A DNA stretch of 64,000 nt from Thalassotalea insulae (GTDB lineage Bacteria > Pseudomonadota > Gammaproteobacteria > Enterobacterales > Alteromonadaceae): positions 3,410,001-3,474,000 of the forward strand of contig NZ_BSST01000001.1 in assembly GCF_030161395.1 (NCBI RefSeq). Reading direction: 5' to 3'. Below the pieces are notes generated by a model. It made no database searches. It was not told the DNA's origin and was given only the letters and a program-made list of their open reading frames with translations. The position numbers and the translations under genes were made by a program. Positions 9,537-17,393 of this stretch are shown one piece after another. Numbering within the stretch: the first letter of the stretch is position 1; each line of letters opens with the position of its first letter.

Positions 9537-9893
9537 ACCATCACCTTAATAATTAACCAATTTTGTCAAAGAACAAAGCATAACTTCCCCACTCGGAAAT
9601 TTGCGGCGCGCATTGTAACAAAAAATTAATTGAAAAGCGATAAATTTGCAGGTATCACTGTTTAAACATTAATCGCAATGGATAATGTTGGTCACATAAC
9701 AAGATTAGCTTGAAGCACCTGATAGAAAAAAATTGCATATCACAGATTGCATCGCACTATGAATTAGCTAAATAAATCGTGATTTTTTCTCAGCACAAGC
9801 GTAGTGTTCTATGGTATTATTGCACCAATTTTTTAGCCGTTTAGATTGTTAATAATGGCTTAGTGATTCAGTGTAATTGAGATATTTAAAATA
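9537..9893. promoter_or_regulatory. suhB-trmJ intergenic region with extended -10 promoter
   Basis: This is the spacer between divergent suhB and trmJ. TGGTATTAT at 9812-9820 is a good extended -10 element (TGnTATTAT) reading toward trmJ; no convincing -35 is needed or seen. The rest is AT-rich, without ORFs or recognised RNA structure. Confidence 0.45.
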
Positions 9894-10634
9894 ATGTTAG
9901 ATTCTGTTCGTATTGTTTTAGTCAATACTTCTGATTGTCGTAATATTGGTTCAGCGGCAAGAGCAATGAAAACCATGGGCTTAAGCCAGTTAATTCTGGT
10001 TGACCCGATTGAAATGCCAAATGGTCAGGCCCAAGCACTAGCGGCTGGGGCGACTGATGTATTGGCTAGCGCAAAAGTGGTTGCCACATTGGAAGAGGCG
10101 ATCAGTGATTGTGGCTTAGTGATCGGCACTAGTGCCCGCTCTAGAACTTTGCCATGGCCTATGCTTGGACCGAGAGAGAGCGGTGAAAAACTGATCAGTG
10201 AAGTCAGTGATTATCCGGTCGCTTTAGTATTTGGTCGGGAAAGTAGCGGTTTGACTAACGAGGAGTTGCAGCTTTGCCATTTTCATGTGCAAATTCCTGC
10301 GAATCCAGAATATAGCTCATTGAATTTAGCGATGGCAGTTCAAACTCTGAGCTATGAAGTGCGTATGGCATTTTTAGCTCATCAAAATAAGGCGTATCAA
10401 TCAGCTGATGATAATAGCGATGAATATCCAGTGGTTGCTGAAACAGAACGCATGTTTGAGCATTTTGAACAGGCATTAAAAGCTACCGGATTTATCGTAC
10501 CAAGTCATCCCGGTTTAGTTATGACCAAGCTGCGACGTTTTATTAATCGAGCTCGTCCTGATACGAAAGAAGTGAAAATGTGGCGCGGTATGCTTTCTTC
10601 TGTGGAAAAAGCAGCCAAACGCAGCCAAGAGTAA
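9894..10634 (+). CDS. trmJ: tRNA (cytidine/uridine-2'-O-)-methyltransferase TrmJ
   Basis: The 246-residue SPOUT methyltransferase makes 2'-O-methyl C/U at position 32 of tRNA anticodon loops using SAM. The N-terminal NTSDCRNIGSAARAMKTMGL, the middle FGRESSGLTNEEL and the knot segment IPANPEYSSLNLAMAVQTL are the three SPOUT/TrmH-like signatures, in the right order, and length equals E. coli TrmJ. It stands 25 bases before cysE and is probably co-transcribed with it from the promoter near 9812. Confidence 0.93.
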   Translation: MLDSVRIVLVNTSDCRNIGSAARAMKTMGLSQLILVDPIEMPNGQAQALAAGATDVLASAKVVATLEEAISDCGLVIGTSARSRTLPWPMLGPRESGEKLISEVSDYPVALVFGRESSGLTNEELQLCHFHVQIPANPEYSSLNLAMAVQTLSYEVRMAFLAHQNKAYQSADDNSDEYPVVAETERMFEHFEQALKATGFIVPSHPGLVMTKLRRFINRARPDTKEVKMWRGMLSSVEKAAKRSQE

Positions 10635-10659
10635 ATGAAAGTTTAAGGAAATTGTTATT

Positions 10660-11469
10660 ATGTTTAGCCGTATCAAAGAAGATATCAAAAGTGTCTTTGA
10701 TAGAGATCCTGCAGCGCGCACTACCTTTGAAGTACTCACCAATTATCCGGGCATGCATGCGATTTGGATCCATAGGTTAAGTCATAAGCTTTGGCTGGCA
10801 GATTGGAAGTTACTTGCCCGAATGCTCTCAACATTTTCCCGCTGGTTAACCGGGGTAGAAATTCATCCTGGTGCAACGTTAGGACGACGCTTTTTTATCG
10901 ATCATGGTATGGGGGTTGTCATTGGAGAAACTGCAGAAATAGGTGATGATGTCACTATTTATCATGGTGTCACCTTAGGTGGTGTTAGTTGGAATGGTGG
11001 TAAGCGTCATCCTACCTTAGAAGACAATGTCGTTATTGGTGCCGGGGCGCAAGTGTTGGGCCCTATTATTATCGGCAAAGGTGGTAAAGTCGGCTCTAAC
11101 TCTGTTGTAGTGAAAGATCTACCGGCCAATGCAACTGCTGTTGGCATACCTGGGCGTATTGTTAATGCCAAACCTACTGATGCTGCTGAAGAGAAACGCC
11201 AGGCGGCAGCGAAAAAATTTGGTTTTGACGCCTATGCGGTTTCTGCCGATAACCCAGACCCAGTTGCCAAAGCGATTGGTCGTTTATTAGATCATATGCA
11301 TTTGATGGATGATAAAGTGGCGAGTTTATGCAAAGAAGTGAATCAACTCGGCGGCGAAGTGTGTCAAGAAGCTTTACCTGAATTAAGAGTGGGTGAATTT
11401 GTTGAAGATGAAAAAGCTGCCGCTCAGCGCCGTCAAGAGCATGTTGAATCTTTTGATCCTGAAATTTAA
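10660..11469 (+). CDS. cysE: Serine O-acetyltransferase
   Basis: The 269-residue enzyme acetylates serine with acetyl-CoA to O-acetylserine, the cysteine precursor. A helical N-terminal region (1-65) is followed by a left-handed beta-helix of hexapeptide repeats (IHPGATLG, FIDHGMGVVIGETAEIG, TIYHGVTLGG) containing the catalytic HGMG and the substrate-binding repeats. The C-terminal tail is longer than in short SATs and rich in charged residues (about 170-269). Shine-Dalgarno AAGGAA precedes the ATG. Its position just upstream of iscR links cysteine supply to IscS, which uses cysteine as sulfur donor. Confidence 0.93.
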   Translation: MFSRIKEDIKSVFDRDPAARTTFEVLTNYPGMHAIWIHRLSHKLWLADWKLLARMLSTFSRWLTGVEIHPGATLGRRFFIDHGMGVVIGETAEIGDDVTIYHGVTLGGVSWNGGKRHPTLEDNVVIGAGAQVLGPIIIGKGGKVGSNSVVVKDLPANATAVGIPGRIVNAKPTDAAEEKRQAAAKKFGFDAYAVSADNPDPVAKAIGRLLDHMHLMDDKVASLCKEVNQLGGEVCQEALPELRVGEFVEDEKAAAQRRQEHVESFDPEI

Positions 11470-11535
11470 TGAACTAAATCAATAAAAAATTAGCTGATAT
11501 AAGTTAACATTCTATTTTATTCAAAATAATCACTA

Positions 11536-11560
11536 ATACTTGACTAAATTACTCAAGTAT
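11536..11560. promoter_or_regulatory. Type-1 IscR binding site, upstream copy
   Basis: The 25-base near-palindrome starts ATACTTGACT and ends CTCAAGTAT. Against the type-1 IscR consensus (ATAsyyGACTrwwwyAGTCrrsTAT) I count one mismatch, C for G in the second half-site. Type-1 sites are bound by [2Fe-2S]-IscR. It lies just upstream of the predicted -35 of iscR. Confidence 0.75.
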
Positions 11561-11563
11561 TAG

Positions 11564-11592
11564 TTGAGTTCTTAGGTCATACTAGATAGAAT
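11564..11592 (+). promoter_or_regulatory. Predicted iscR operon promoter
   Basis: TTGAGT at 11564-11569 and TAGAAT at 11587-11592 are separated by exactly 17 bases, a good sigma-70 pair. The -35 is next to IscR site 1 and the -10 runs into IscR site 2, so bound holo-IscR would block RNA polymerase, as known for the E. coli isc operon. Confidence 0.65.
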
Positions 11593-11615
11593 ACTTGAGT
11601 ATTATAGTCAGGTAT
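11591..11615. promoter_or_regulatory. Type-1 IscR binding site, downstream copy
   Basis: The 25-base site starts ATACTTGAGT and ends AGTCAGGTAT. It also has a single mismatch (G for C in the first half-site) to the type-1 consensus and overlaps the predicted -10 and start region. Centre-to-centre distance from site 1 is 55 bases, about five helical turns. Confidence 0.75.
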
Positions 11616-11674
11616 TTATTTGACTATTTTGTAAGGTTATGTAAAATTGCGCGGCGATTTAACTGGGGTAAAGA

Positions 11675-12178
11675 ATGAAACTGACATCAAAAGGGCGTTA
11701 TGCCGTAACTGCTATGCTTGATGTTGCCATTCATGCGGCAACAGGGCCAGTGTCTTTGGCTGATATTTCAGAACGCCAAGGTATTTCTTTATCCTATCTA
11801 GAGCAGTTATTTTCCCGTTTACGCAAACATGGTTTAGTTACTAGTATCCGAGGCCCCGGTGGCGGATATCGCCTTGGCAGATGTTCCGCTCAAATTGCGG
11901 TTGCTGATGTGATTGGTGCGGTAGATGAAAGTGTTAATGCAACAAAGTGTGGTGGAACAGGTAATTGCCAGTCAGGTAATCAATGCTTAACCCATTCGCT
12001 CTGGGCGGATCTAAGCCAGCGTATTGAAGAGTTCTTGCAAGGCATTACTTTGTCAGAACTTGTTGAACAAAGAAATGTAAAACTGGTTTCTCAAAGACAA
12101 GATGAACAGCAACGTCAAGAATCTAAACATTCGTTAGAAACCTTAATTGCAACCACAAATATTGTCCACGACTGTTAG
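11675..12178 (+). CDS. iscR: Fe-S cluster regulator IscR
   Basis: The 167-residue Rrf2-family repressor has a winged helix (KGRYAVTAMLDVAIHA, ISLSYLEQLFSRLRKHGLV, RGPGGGYRLGR) and the cluster ligands C92, C98, C104 and H107, at the same numbering as E. coli IscR. With a [2Fe-2S] cluster it represses isc genes through type-1 sites; the apo form acts on type-2 sites. Two type-1 sites around its own promoter indicate autorepression. It is the first gene of iscRSUA-hscBA-fdx. Confidence 0.96.
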   Translation: MKLTSKGRYAVTAMLDVAIHAATGPVSLADISERQGISLSYLEQLFSRLRKHGLVTSIRGPGGGYRLGRCSAQIAVADVIGAVDESVNATKCGGTGNCQSGNQCLTHSLWADLSQRIEEFLQGITLSELVEQRNVKLVSQRQDEQQRQESKHSLETLIATTNIVHDC

Positions 12179-12214
12179 CGCAGTACAGTGAATTAGTTGG
12201 AGAAAGTTAACCAA

Positions 12215-13429
12215 ATGAAGCTTCCTATTTATTTCGATTATTCAGCAACAACACCAGTAGATAAGCGTGTTGCTGAAAAAATGATGCAATATATGACCAC
12301 CGATGGCTTTTATGGCAACCCTGCCTCTCGCTCTCATAAGTTTGGTTGGCAGGCTGAAGAAGCGGTGGATATTGCTCGTAATCAAGTGGCTGAGCTAATT
12401 AATGCTGATCCGCGTGAGATTGTTTTCACGTCTGGAGCAACTGAGTCTGATAATTTAGCAATTAAAGGCGTTGCAAACTTCTATAGCAAAAAAGGTAAGC
12501 ACATTATTACCTGTAAAACCGAGCATAAAGCGGTATTAGATACTTGCCGTGAATTAGAACGCCAAGGTTTTGAAGTGACTTATTTAGATCCGGAAGATAA
12601 TGGCTTAATCGATTTAAATAAGCTTGAAGCAGCCATGCGTGACGATACAGTGTTAGTGAGTATCATGCATGTTAATAACGAAATCGGCGTGATTCAAGAC
12701 ATTGCTGAAATCGGTGAAATGTGCCGTGCCCGTAAGATTGTATTCCATGTCGATGCTGCGCAAAGTGCTGGTAAAATCAACTTAGATACTCAAGCGTTAA
12801 AAGTGGATTTGATTTCAATTTCGGCGCATAAAATGTATGGCCCTAAAGGTATTGGCGCACTTTATGTTCGCCGTAAGCCTCGTATTCGTTTAGAAGCGCA
12901 AATGCACGGTGGTGGTCATGAGCGCGGTATGCGTAGTGGCACCTTGCCGACACATCAAATAGTTGGTTTTGGTGAGGCTTGTCGCATCGCCAAAGAAGAA
13001 ATGGCACAAGATTTAGCTCATGTGACCCAAATGCGTGATCGTTTATGGCAAGGACTTCAATCAATGGAACAAGTGTTTGTTAACGGTGATTTTGACAAAC
13101 GTTATCCTGGTAACCTTAATGTAAGCTTCAACTTTGTTGAAGGTGAATCATTGATTATGGCGTTAAAAGACTTAGCGGTGTCATCTGGTTCGGCATGTAC
13201 ATCAGCCAGTTTAGAGCCTTCGTATGTATTACGCGCATTAGGATTAAATGACGAAATGGCGCATAGCTCAATTCGCTTTAGTTTTGGTCGTTTTACAACC
13301 GAAGAAGAAGTTGATTACGCCATTGATATTATTCAAAAAGCGATTGGTCACTTACGCGAAATGTCACCGCTTTGGGAAATGTTCAAAGACGGTGTTGATT
13401 TAGAATCAGTTGAATGGGTAGCGCACTAA
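12215..13429 (+). CDS. iscS: Cysteine desulfurase IscS
   Basis: The start at ATG 12215 (after GGAGA 12199-12203) gives 404 residues, the E. coli length; an in-frame TTG at 12197 would add six residues and is unlikely. It is a PLP enzyme that converts cysteine to alanine and passes persulfide sulfur to IscU and other acceptors. The PLP lysine lies in SAHKMYGPKGIG and the mobile-loop catalytic C328 in SSGSACTSASLEPS. It also supplies sulfur for tRNA thiolation in this family. Second gene of the isc operon. Confidence 0.96.
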   Translation: MKLPIYFDYSATTPVDKRVAEKMMQYMTTDGFYGNPASRSHKFGWQAEEAVDIARNQVAELINADPREIVFTSGATESDNLAIKGVANFYSKKGKHIITCKTEHKAVLDTCRELERQGFEVTYLDPEDNGLIDLNKLEAAMRDDTVLVSIMHVNNEIGVIQDIAEIGEMCRARKIVFHVDAAQSAGKINLDTQALKVDLISISAHKMYGPKGIGALYVRRKPRIRLEAQMHGGGHERGMRSGTLPTHQIVGFGEACRIAKEEMAQDLAHVTQMRDRLWQGLQSMEQVFVNGDFDKRYPGNLNVSFNFVEGESLIMALKDLAVSSGSACTSASLEPSYVLRALGLNDEMAHSSIRFSFGRFTTEEEVDYAIDIIQKAIGHLREMSPLWEMFKDGVDLESVEWVAH

Positions 13430-13457
13430 TCTCAGTGCGATACTAGGAGAGAAAATT

Positions 13458-13841
13458 ATGGCTTATAGCGAAAAAGTAATCGACCATTATGAAAACCCAC
13501 GTAATGTTGGCTCTATGGATAAAAATGATCCACAAGTTGCGACAGGAATGGTAGGCGCGCCAGCATGTGGTGATGTAATGAAGTTGCAACTTAAAATATC
13601 GGATGATGGTATTATTGAGGATGCAAAATTTAAAACCTATGGTTGCGGTTCTGCAATTGCTTCGAGTTCACTCGTCACTGAGTGGGTAAAAGGTAAATCA
13701 ATTGATGAAGCGGGTGAAATTAAAAACACCGCGATTGCTGAAGAATTGGCATTACCTCCAGTGAAGATTCACTGCTCAATTTTAGCGGAAGATGCAATTA
13801 AAGCCGCTATTGAAGATTATCGTACTAAACAGGGCGAGTAG
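13458..13841 (+). CDS. iscU: Fe-S cluster scaffold IscU
   Basis: The 127-residue scaffold assembles [2Fe-2S] clusters from sulfur brought by IscS. The three ligands C37 (GAPACGD), C63 (YGCGSA) and C106 (KIHCS) are at canonical positions, with the D39 neighbour present. LPPVKIHC contains the LPPVK motif recognised by HscA. An AGGAGA ribosome site precedes the ATG. Confidence 0.97.
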   Translation: MAYSEKVIDHYENPRNVGSMDKNDPQVATGMVGAPACGDVMKLQLKISDDGIIEDAKFKTYGCGSAIASSSLVTEWVKGKSIDEAGEIKNTAIAEELALPPVKIHCSILAEDAIKAAIEDYRTKQGE

Positions 13842-13852
13842 GTGAGTCTGTA

Positions 13853-14176
13853 ATGAGTGTAACTATGACACCCGCGGCCTCTGAACGTGTTAAATCTTTT
13901 ATGAGTAATCGCGGTAAAGGCATAGGCTTAAGGTTAGGCATTAAAACCACAGGTTGTTCTGGTCTGGCCTATGTACTTGAATTTGTAGATGAACTTAATG
14001 AAGATGATCAGGTATTTGCGATTGATGATGTTAATATCATTATTGATGGTAAAAGTTTGGTTTATCTTGATGGCATTGAACTGGATTTTGTTAAAGAAGG
14101 CCTGAATGAAGGTTTTAAATTTACTAACCCAAATGCCAAAGGCGAATGTGGGTGTGGTGAAAGCTTTAACGTATAG
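13853..14176 (+). CDS. iscA: A-type Fe-S carrier IscA
   Basis: The 107-residue A-type carrier delivers clusters to apo-proteins. The three conserved cysteines C35 (TTGCSGLAY), C99 and C101 (ECGCGESF) are present, and length equals E. coli IscA. It begins 11 bases after iscU; the 90-base gap to hscB is the widest between the co-directional isc genes after iscS. Confidence 0.96.
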   Translation: MSVTMTPAASERVKSFMSNRGKGIGLRLGIKTTGCSGLAYVLEFVDELNEDDQVFAIDDVNIIIDGKSLVYLDGIELDFVKEGLNEGFKFTNPNAKGECGCGESFNV

Positions 14177-14266
14177 TCCAGCGCCTAGTTGTACTCTACT
14201 TAGTTTTTGCAAGTAGATATTCAACATCGAGCAAGTAGTAACAGTAATAAGGTAGTAGGTTAACTT

Positions 14267-14794
14267 GTGAACAATTTTGAGATTTTTGGTTTAGAAGAAA
14301 AATTTGCTATTGATGTAGATGCCTTAACCGAGCGTTATCAATCCATTCAAAAAAATGTTCATCCAGATCGTTTTGCGCATGGCTCAGATCAGGAAAAACT
14401 GCTGGCAGCGAAAAAATCCACTCAGGTTAATGACGCTTATCAAACGTTGAAAAAGCCTTTGAAGCGTGCTCAGTATATGTTGGAATTGCGTGGTGTCGAT
14501 ATGCCAAGCGAGCAGGCTTCCTTCAGTGATAATGCGTTCTTAATGCGGCAAATGGAGCTGCGTGAAATGCTTGAAGAAGTTAAATTTGCTGACGATATTG
14601 ATGCTGCTGTTTTTGAAGTTTCACAGGTGCTGGAAACTGAGTTTGAACAGTTGTATAAGGAGATGCAAATAGCGTTACTTGAAAACTCTGATGCATCCAA
14701 CCAAAGTGCGAGTGAAATCTTGCGAAAACTAAAGTTTTACCAAAAACTTCACCTAGAATTAGATCGATTAGAAGATCTTTTATTCGACGAATAA
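14267..14794 (+). CDS. hscB: Co-chaperone HscB
   Basis: The 175-residue J-type co-chaperone has an N-terminal J-domain with the HPD motif in NVHPDRFAHGSDQEK (about 31-45) and a C-terminal three-helix bundle that binds IscU. It stimulates HscA ATPase and targets IscU to it. The start codon is GTG at 14267 with a weak ribosome site, which may keep its level below the scaffold proteins. It ends 31 bases before hscA. Confidence 0.94.
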   Translation: MNNFEIFGLEEKFAIDVDALTERYQSIQKNVHPDRFAHGSDQEKLLAAKKSTQVNDAYQTLKKPLKRAQYMLELRGVDMPSEQASFSDNAFLMRQMELREMLEEVKFADDIDAAVFEVSQVLETEFEQLYKEMQIALLENSDASNQSASEILRKLKFYQKLHLELDRLEDLLFDE

Positions 14795-14825
14795 TCTTTT
14801 CACCTTTTGACAGAACGAGCCCCAA

Positions 14826-16688
14826 ATGGCGTTATTACAAATAGCAGAACCTGGTCAAAGTACCGTTCCTCATGAGCATCGTTTAGCAGCAGGTATCGAC
14901 TTAGGTACCACCAACTCATTAATAGCCACAGTTAAAAGCGGTTTAGCAGAAACCTTAGCGGATGAAAATGGCCAGGATATTTTGCCTTCGATTGTTAGTT
15001 ATCAAGCAGACAACGTTCTCGTTGGACACCCAGCCAAAGAGCTGGCGGTTTCCGACCCGCAAAATACCATTGTTTCTGCGAAACGCTTAATTGGCCGCTC
15101 CTTAAGCGATATTCAATCTAAATATCATTCATTGCCTTATCAGTTTTGTGGTGATGAAAACCACCCAAGCTTTGTTACTCGTAGCGGTGATATTAATCCG
15201 GTGCAAGTGTCAGCAGAAGTGTTAAAAACACTTAATCAACGAGCGCAACAGGCCTTAGGTGGTGAACTGACAGGCGTAGTGATCACTGTACCGGCGTATT
15301 TTGATGATGCGCAGCGTCAAAGCACTAAAGATGCGGCAAAGCTTGCCGGTCTCAATGTGTTGCGCTTGTTAAATGAACCAACAGCGGCGGCCGTCGCTTA
15401 TGGCTTAGACTCTGGCCAAGAAGGTGTGATTGCGGTTTATGATTTAGGCGGTGGTACTTTTGATATTTCCATTTTGCGTCTGAATAAAGGGGTATTTGAA
15501 GTATTAGCCACAGGTGGTGATTCTGCGTTAGGTGGTGATGATTTTGATGTTGTCTTAGTGGATCATCTAGTTGCGCAGGCTAATTTGCAGCGCCCATTAA
15601 CGCCGTCGATGGAACGTCAGTTAACAGAGCAAGCCTGCCGGGCTAAAGAAGCGCTGACTAATAATGATAGCCATGAAATCAATTTGTACCTAGCAGATAA
15701 CAGCACCTGGCAATGCACAATCACTCGTGATGATTTTGAGGGATTAATAAAATCATTGGTAACGAAAACGGTTCGTGCATGTCGTAGAGCGCTTAAAGAT
15801 GCTGACGTTGAAGTGTGTGAAGTCAAAGAAGTGGTCATGGTGGGCGGCTCTACCCGAGTGCCGTTAGTGCGCACGGAAGTAGAAGCTTATTTTAAACAGC
15901 AACCATTAACCTCGATAGATCCTGATAAAGTCGTTGCGATAGGTGCGGCGATACAGGCGGATATTCTTGCCGGCAATAAACCGGACAGTGATATGTTATT
16001 ACTGGATGTTATTCCGTTATCGCTTGGTTTAGAGACTATGGGCGGCTTAGTCGAAAAAGTGATCACCCGTAATACCACCATTCCTGTTGCCAAAGCACAA
16101 GAGTTTACTACTTTTAAAGACGGACAAACCGCGATGGCAATTCATGTCTTACAAGGCGAGCGTGAACTTGTTGATGATTGTCGATCGTTAGCTCGATTTG
16201 AACTTCGTGGCATTCCTGCCATGACAGCAGGTGCTGCGCACATTCGAGTGACCTTTAAAGTAGATGCTGATGGTTTATTAGAAGTTTCTGCAATGGAGAA
16301 ATCCACCGGTGTTGAAGCGAGCATTGAAGTAAAACCTTCATTTGGTTTAGCAGAAAGTGAAATAGCAGAAATGTTAAAAGCGTCGATGTCCAATGCTAAA
16401 GAAGATATGCAAGCGCGGATGTTAAAAGAGCAACAGGTGGAAGCGACTAGGGTGATTGAAGGTGTACAATCGGCATTGGCGGCTGATAGCCAATTATTGC
16501 CGGCAGAGGAAATTGCAACCATCGAACAGGCTATTACTGAGTTAGCGCAAGCAAGCCAAGGAGATAGCCCGGAAAAAATTGAAACGGCGATAGAGAAGCT
16601 TAACCAGCAAACGGCTAAATTTGCTGAACTAAGAATGGATGCGTCGATTCGCACTGCCTTGTCTGGTCATACGGTTGATGAACTGTAG
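14826..16688 (+). CDS. hscA: Hsp70-type chaperone HscA
   Basis: The 620-residue specialised Hsp70 has an actin-like ATPase domain (AAGIDLGTTNSLIATV, VYDLGGGTFDISIL, VVMVGGSTRVPLVR) and a C-terminal substrate domain that binds the LPPVK motif of IscU. Length is close to E. coli HscA (616). It drives cluster release from IscU, together with HscB. It sits between hscB and fdx in the isc operon. Confidence 0.96.
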   Translation: MALLQIAEPGQSTVPHEHRLAAGIDLGTTNSLIATVKSGLAETLADENGQDILPSIVSYQADNVLVGHPAKELAVSDPQNTIVSAKRLIGRSLSDIQSKYHSLPYQFCGDENHPSFVTRSGDINPVQVSAEVLKTLNQRAQQALGGELTGVVITVPAYFDDAQRQSTKDAAKLAGLNVLRLLNEPTAAAVAYGLDSGQEGVIAVYDLGGGTFDISILRLNKGVFEVLATGGDSALGGDDFDVVLVDHLVAQANLQRPLTPSMERQLTEQACRAKEALTNNDSHEINLYLADNSTWQCTITRDDFEGLIKSLVTKTVRACRRALKDADVEVCEVKEVVMVGGSTRVPLVRTEVEAYFKQQPLTSIDPDKVVAIGAAIQADILAGNKPDSDMLLLDVIPLSLGLETMGGLVEKVITRNTTIPVAKAQEFTTFKDGQTAMAIHVLQGERELVDDCRSLARFELRGIPAMTAGAAHIRVTFKVDADGLLEVSAMEKSTGVEASIEVKPSFGLAESEIAEMLKASMSNAKEDMQARMLKEQQVEATRVIEGVQSALAADSQLLPAEEIATIEQAITELAQASQGDSPEKIETAIEKLNQQTAKFAELRMDASIRTALSGHTVDEL

Positions 16689-16727
16689 TGCCGGTAATTA
16701 AAGAAATAAGTAAGATTAGAGAATAAG

Positions 16728-17066
16728 ATGCCAAAAATTATCGTATTACCTCATGAAGAGTTATGCCCTGATGGGGCTGTGCTTGACGCCGAAACCGGTG
16801 AAAGTGTATTAAATGTTGCCTTAAAAAATGATATTGATATCGAACATGCCTGTGAGAAGGTCTGCGCCTGTACTACCTGTCATGTCATTATTCGCGAAGG
16901 TTTTGATTCTTTAGAAGAAAGTGATGAATTAGAAGATGATATGCTGGATAAAGCTTGGGGCTTAGAGCCTGAATCACGCTTAAGCTGTCAGGCAATCGTC
17001 GCCGACGAAGATCTGGTGATCGAAATACCTAAATATACGGTGAATATGGTCTCTGAAAATCACTAA
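16728..17066 (+). CDS. fdx: ISC-type [2Fe-2S] ferredoxin
   Basis: The 112-residue adrenodoxin-like ferredoxin supplies electrons for cluster assembly. Cluster ligands C42, C48, C51 and C87 are in place, with the extra C46 typical of Isc ferredoxins (HACEKVCACTTCHVII). The last residues KYTVNMVSENH are echoed by partial copies of the gene end downstream at 20085-20123 and, decayed, near 28690. No iscX follows, unlike the E. coli order. Confidence 0.96.
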   Translation: MPKIIVLPHEELCPDGAVLDAETGESVLNVALKNDIDIEHACEKVCACTTCHVIIREGFDSLEESDELEDDMLDKAWGLEPESRLSCQAIVADEDLVIEIPKYTVNMVSENH

Positions 17067-17125
17067 TTTTCAACATATTCAATTTTAAAAAAGGGTAATA
17101 GCAGGTATGTTATTATCCTTTTTAA
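17030..17125 (+). repeat. fdx 3' end plus terminator, intact copy (copy 1)
   Basis: This holds the last codons of fdx, its stop and the hairpin. From 17043 onward it matches 20100-20182 at about 86% (70 of 81 by eye, one 2-base gap), with 25 of 26 identical across the coding tail. It is the reference copy for the repeat family described with copies 2 and 3. Confidence 0.8.
17085..17125 (+). terminator. Rho-independent terminator of the isc operon
   Basis: TAAAAAAGGGTAATA pairs with TATTATCCTTTTTAA around GCAGGTATGT. An A-run before and a T-run after make it effective in both directions. It ends the isc operon and is itself part of the repeated fdx tail. Confidence 0.8.
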
Positions 17126-17393
17126 TTAAATATATTTAGTGTTAATTATTCTATGGATTCATTTAGAAATTATAAAGAGTAGAAATATAACTCACTGCCT
17201 CATACCGTAATTAGTAAAACACAGTAATTCATACAGCCTAATTCGCTCACCTCAAGTATTAAACACTCAATAGACAATGTTGTTAACAAAATGTAATATT
17301 TGTTTCTTTCATATTATTTACTGATTACTAATAAATATTTTAAGCATTTAACGGATATTTGTTTGGTTTTAGGGAAGTCACAAAGGAAGTTTA
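17126..17393. other. Spacer before the surface-protein gene
   Basis: These 268 AT-rich bases lie between the isc terminator and the next gene. I see no ORF, no iscX remnant and no convincing operator. AAAGGAAG shortly before ATG 17394 is the ribosome site of the downstream gene. Confidence 0.5.

Noticed and set aside
10515..10773. Minus-strand ORFs across the trmJ-cysE junction
   Set aside because: They are shadows of two well-recognised genes.
16142..16654. 170-codon minus-strand ORF inside hscA
   Set aside because: Its composition is a reverse reading of the Hsp70 C-terminal domain, and it has no independent motif or ribosome site.
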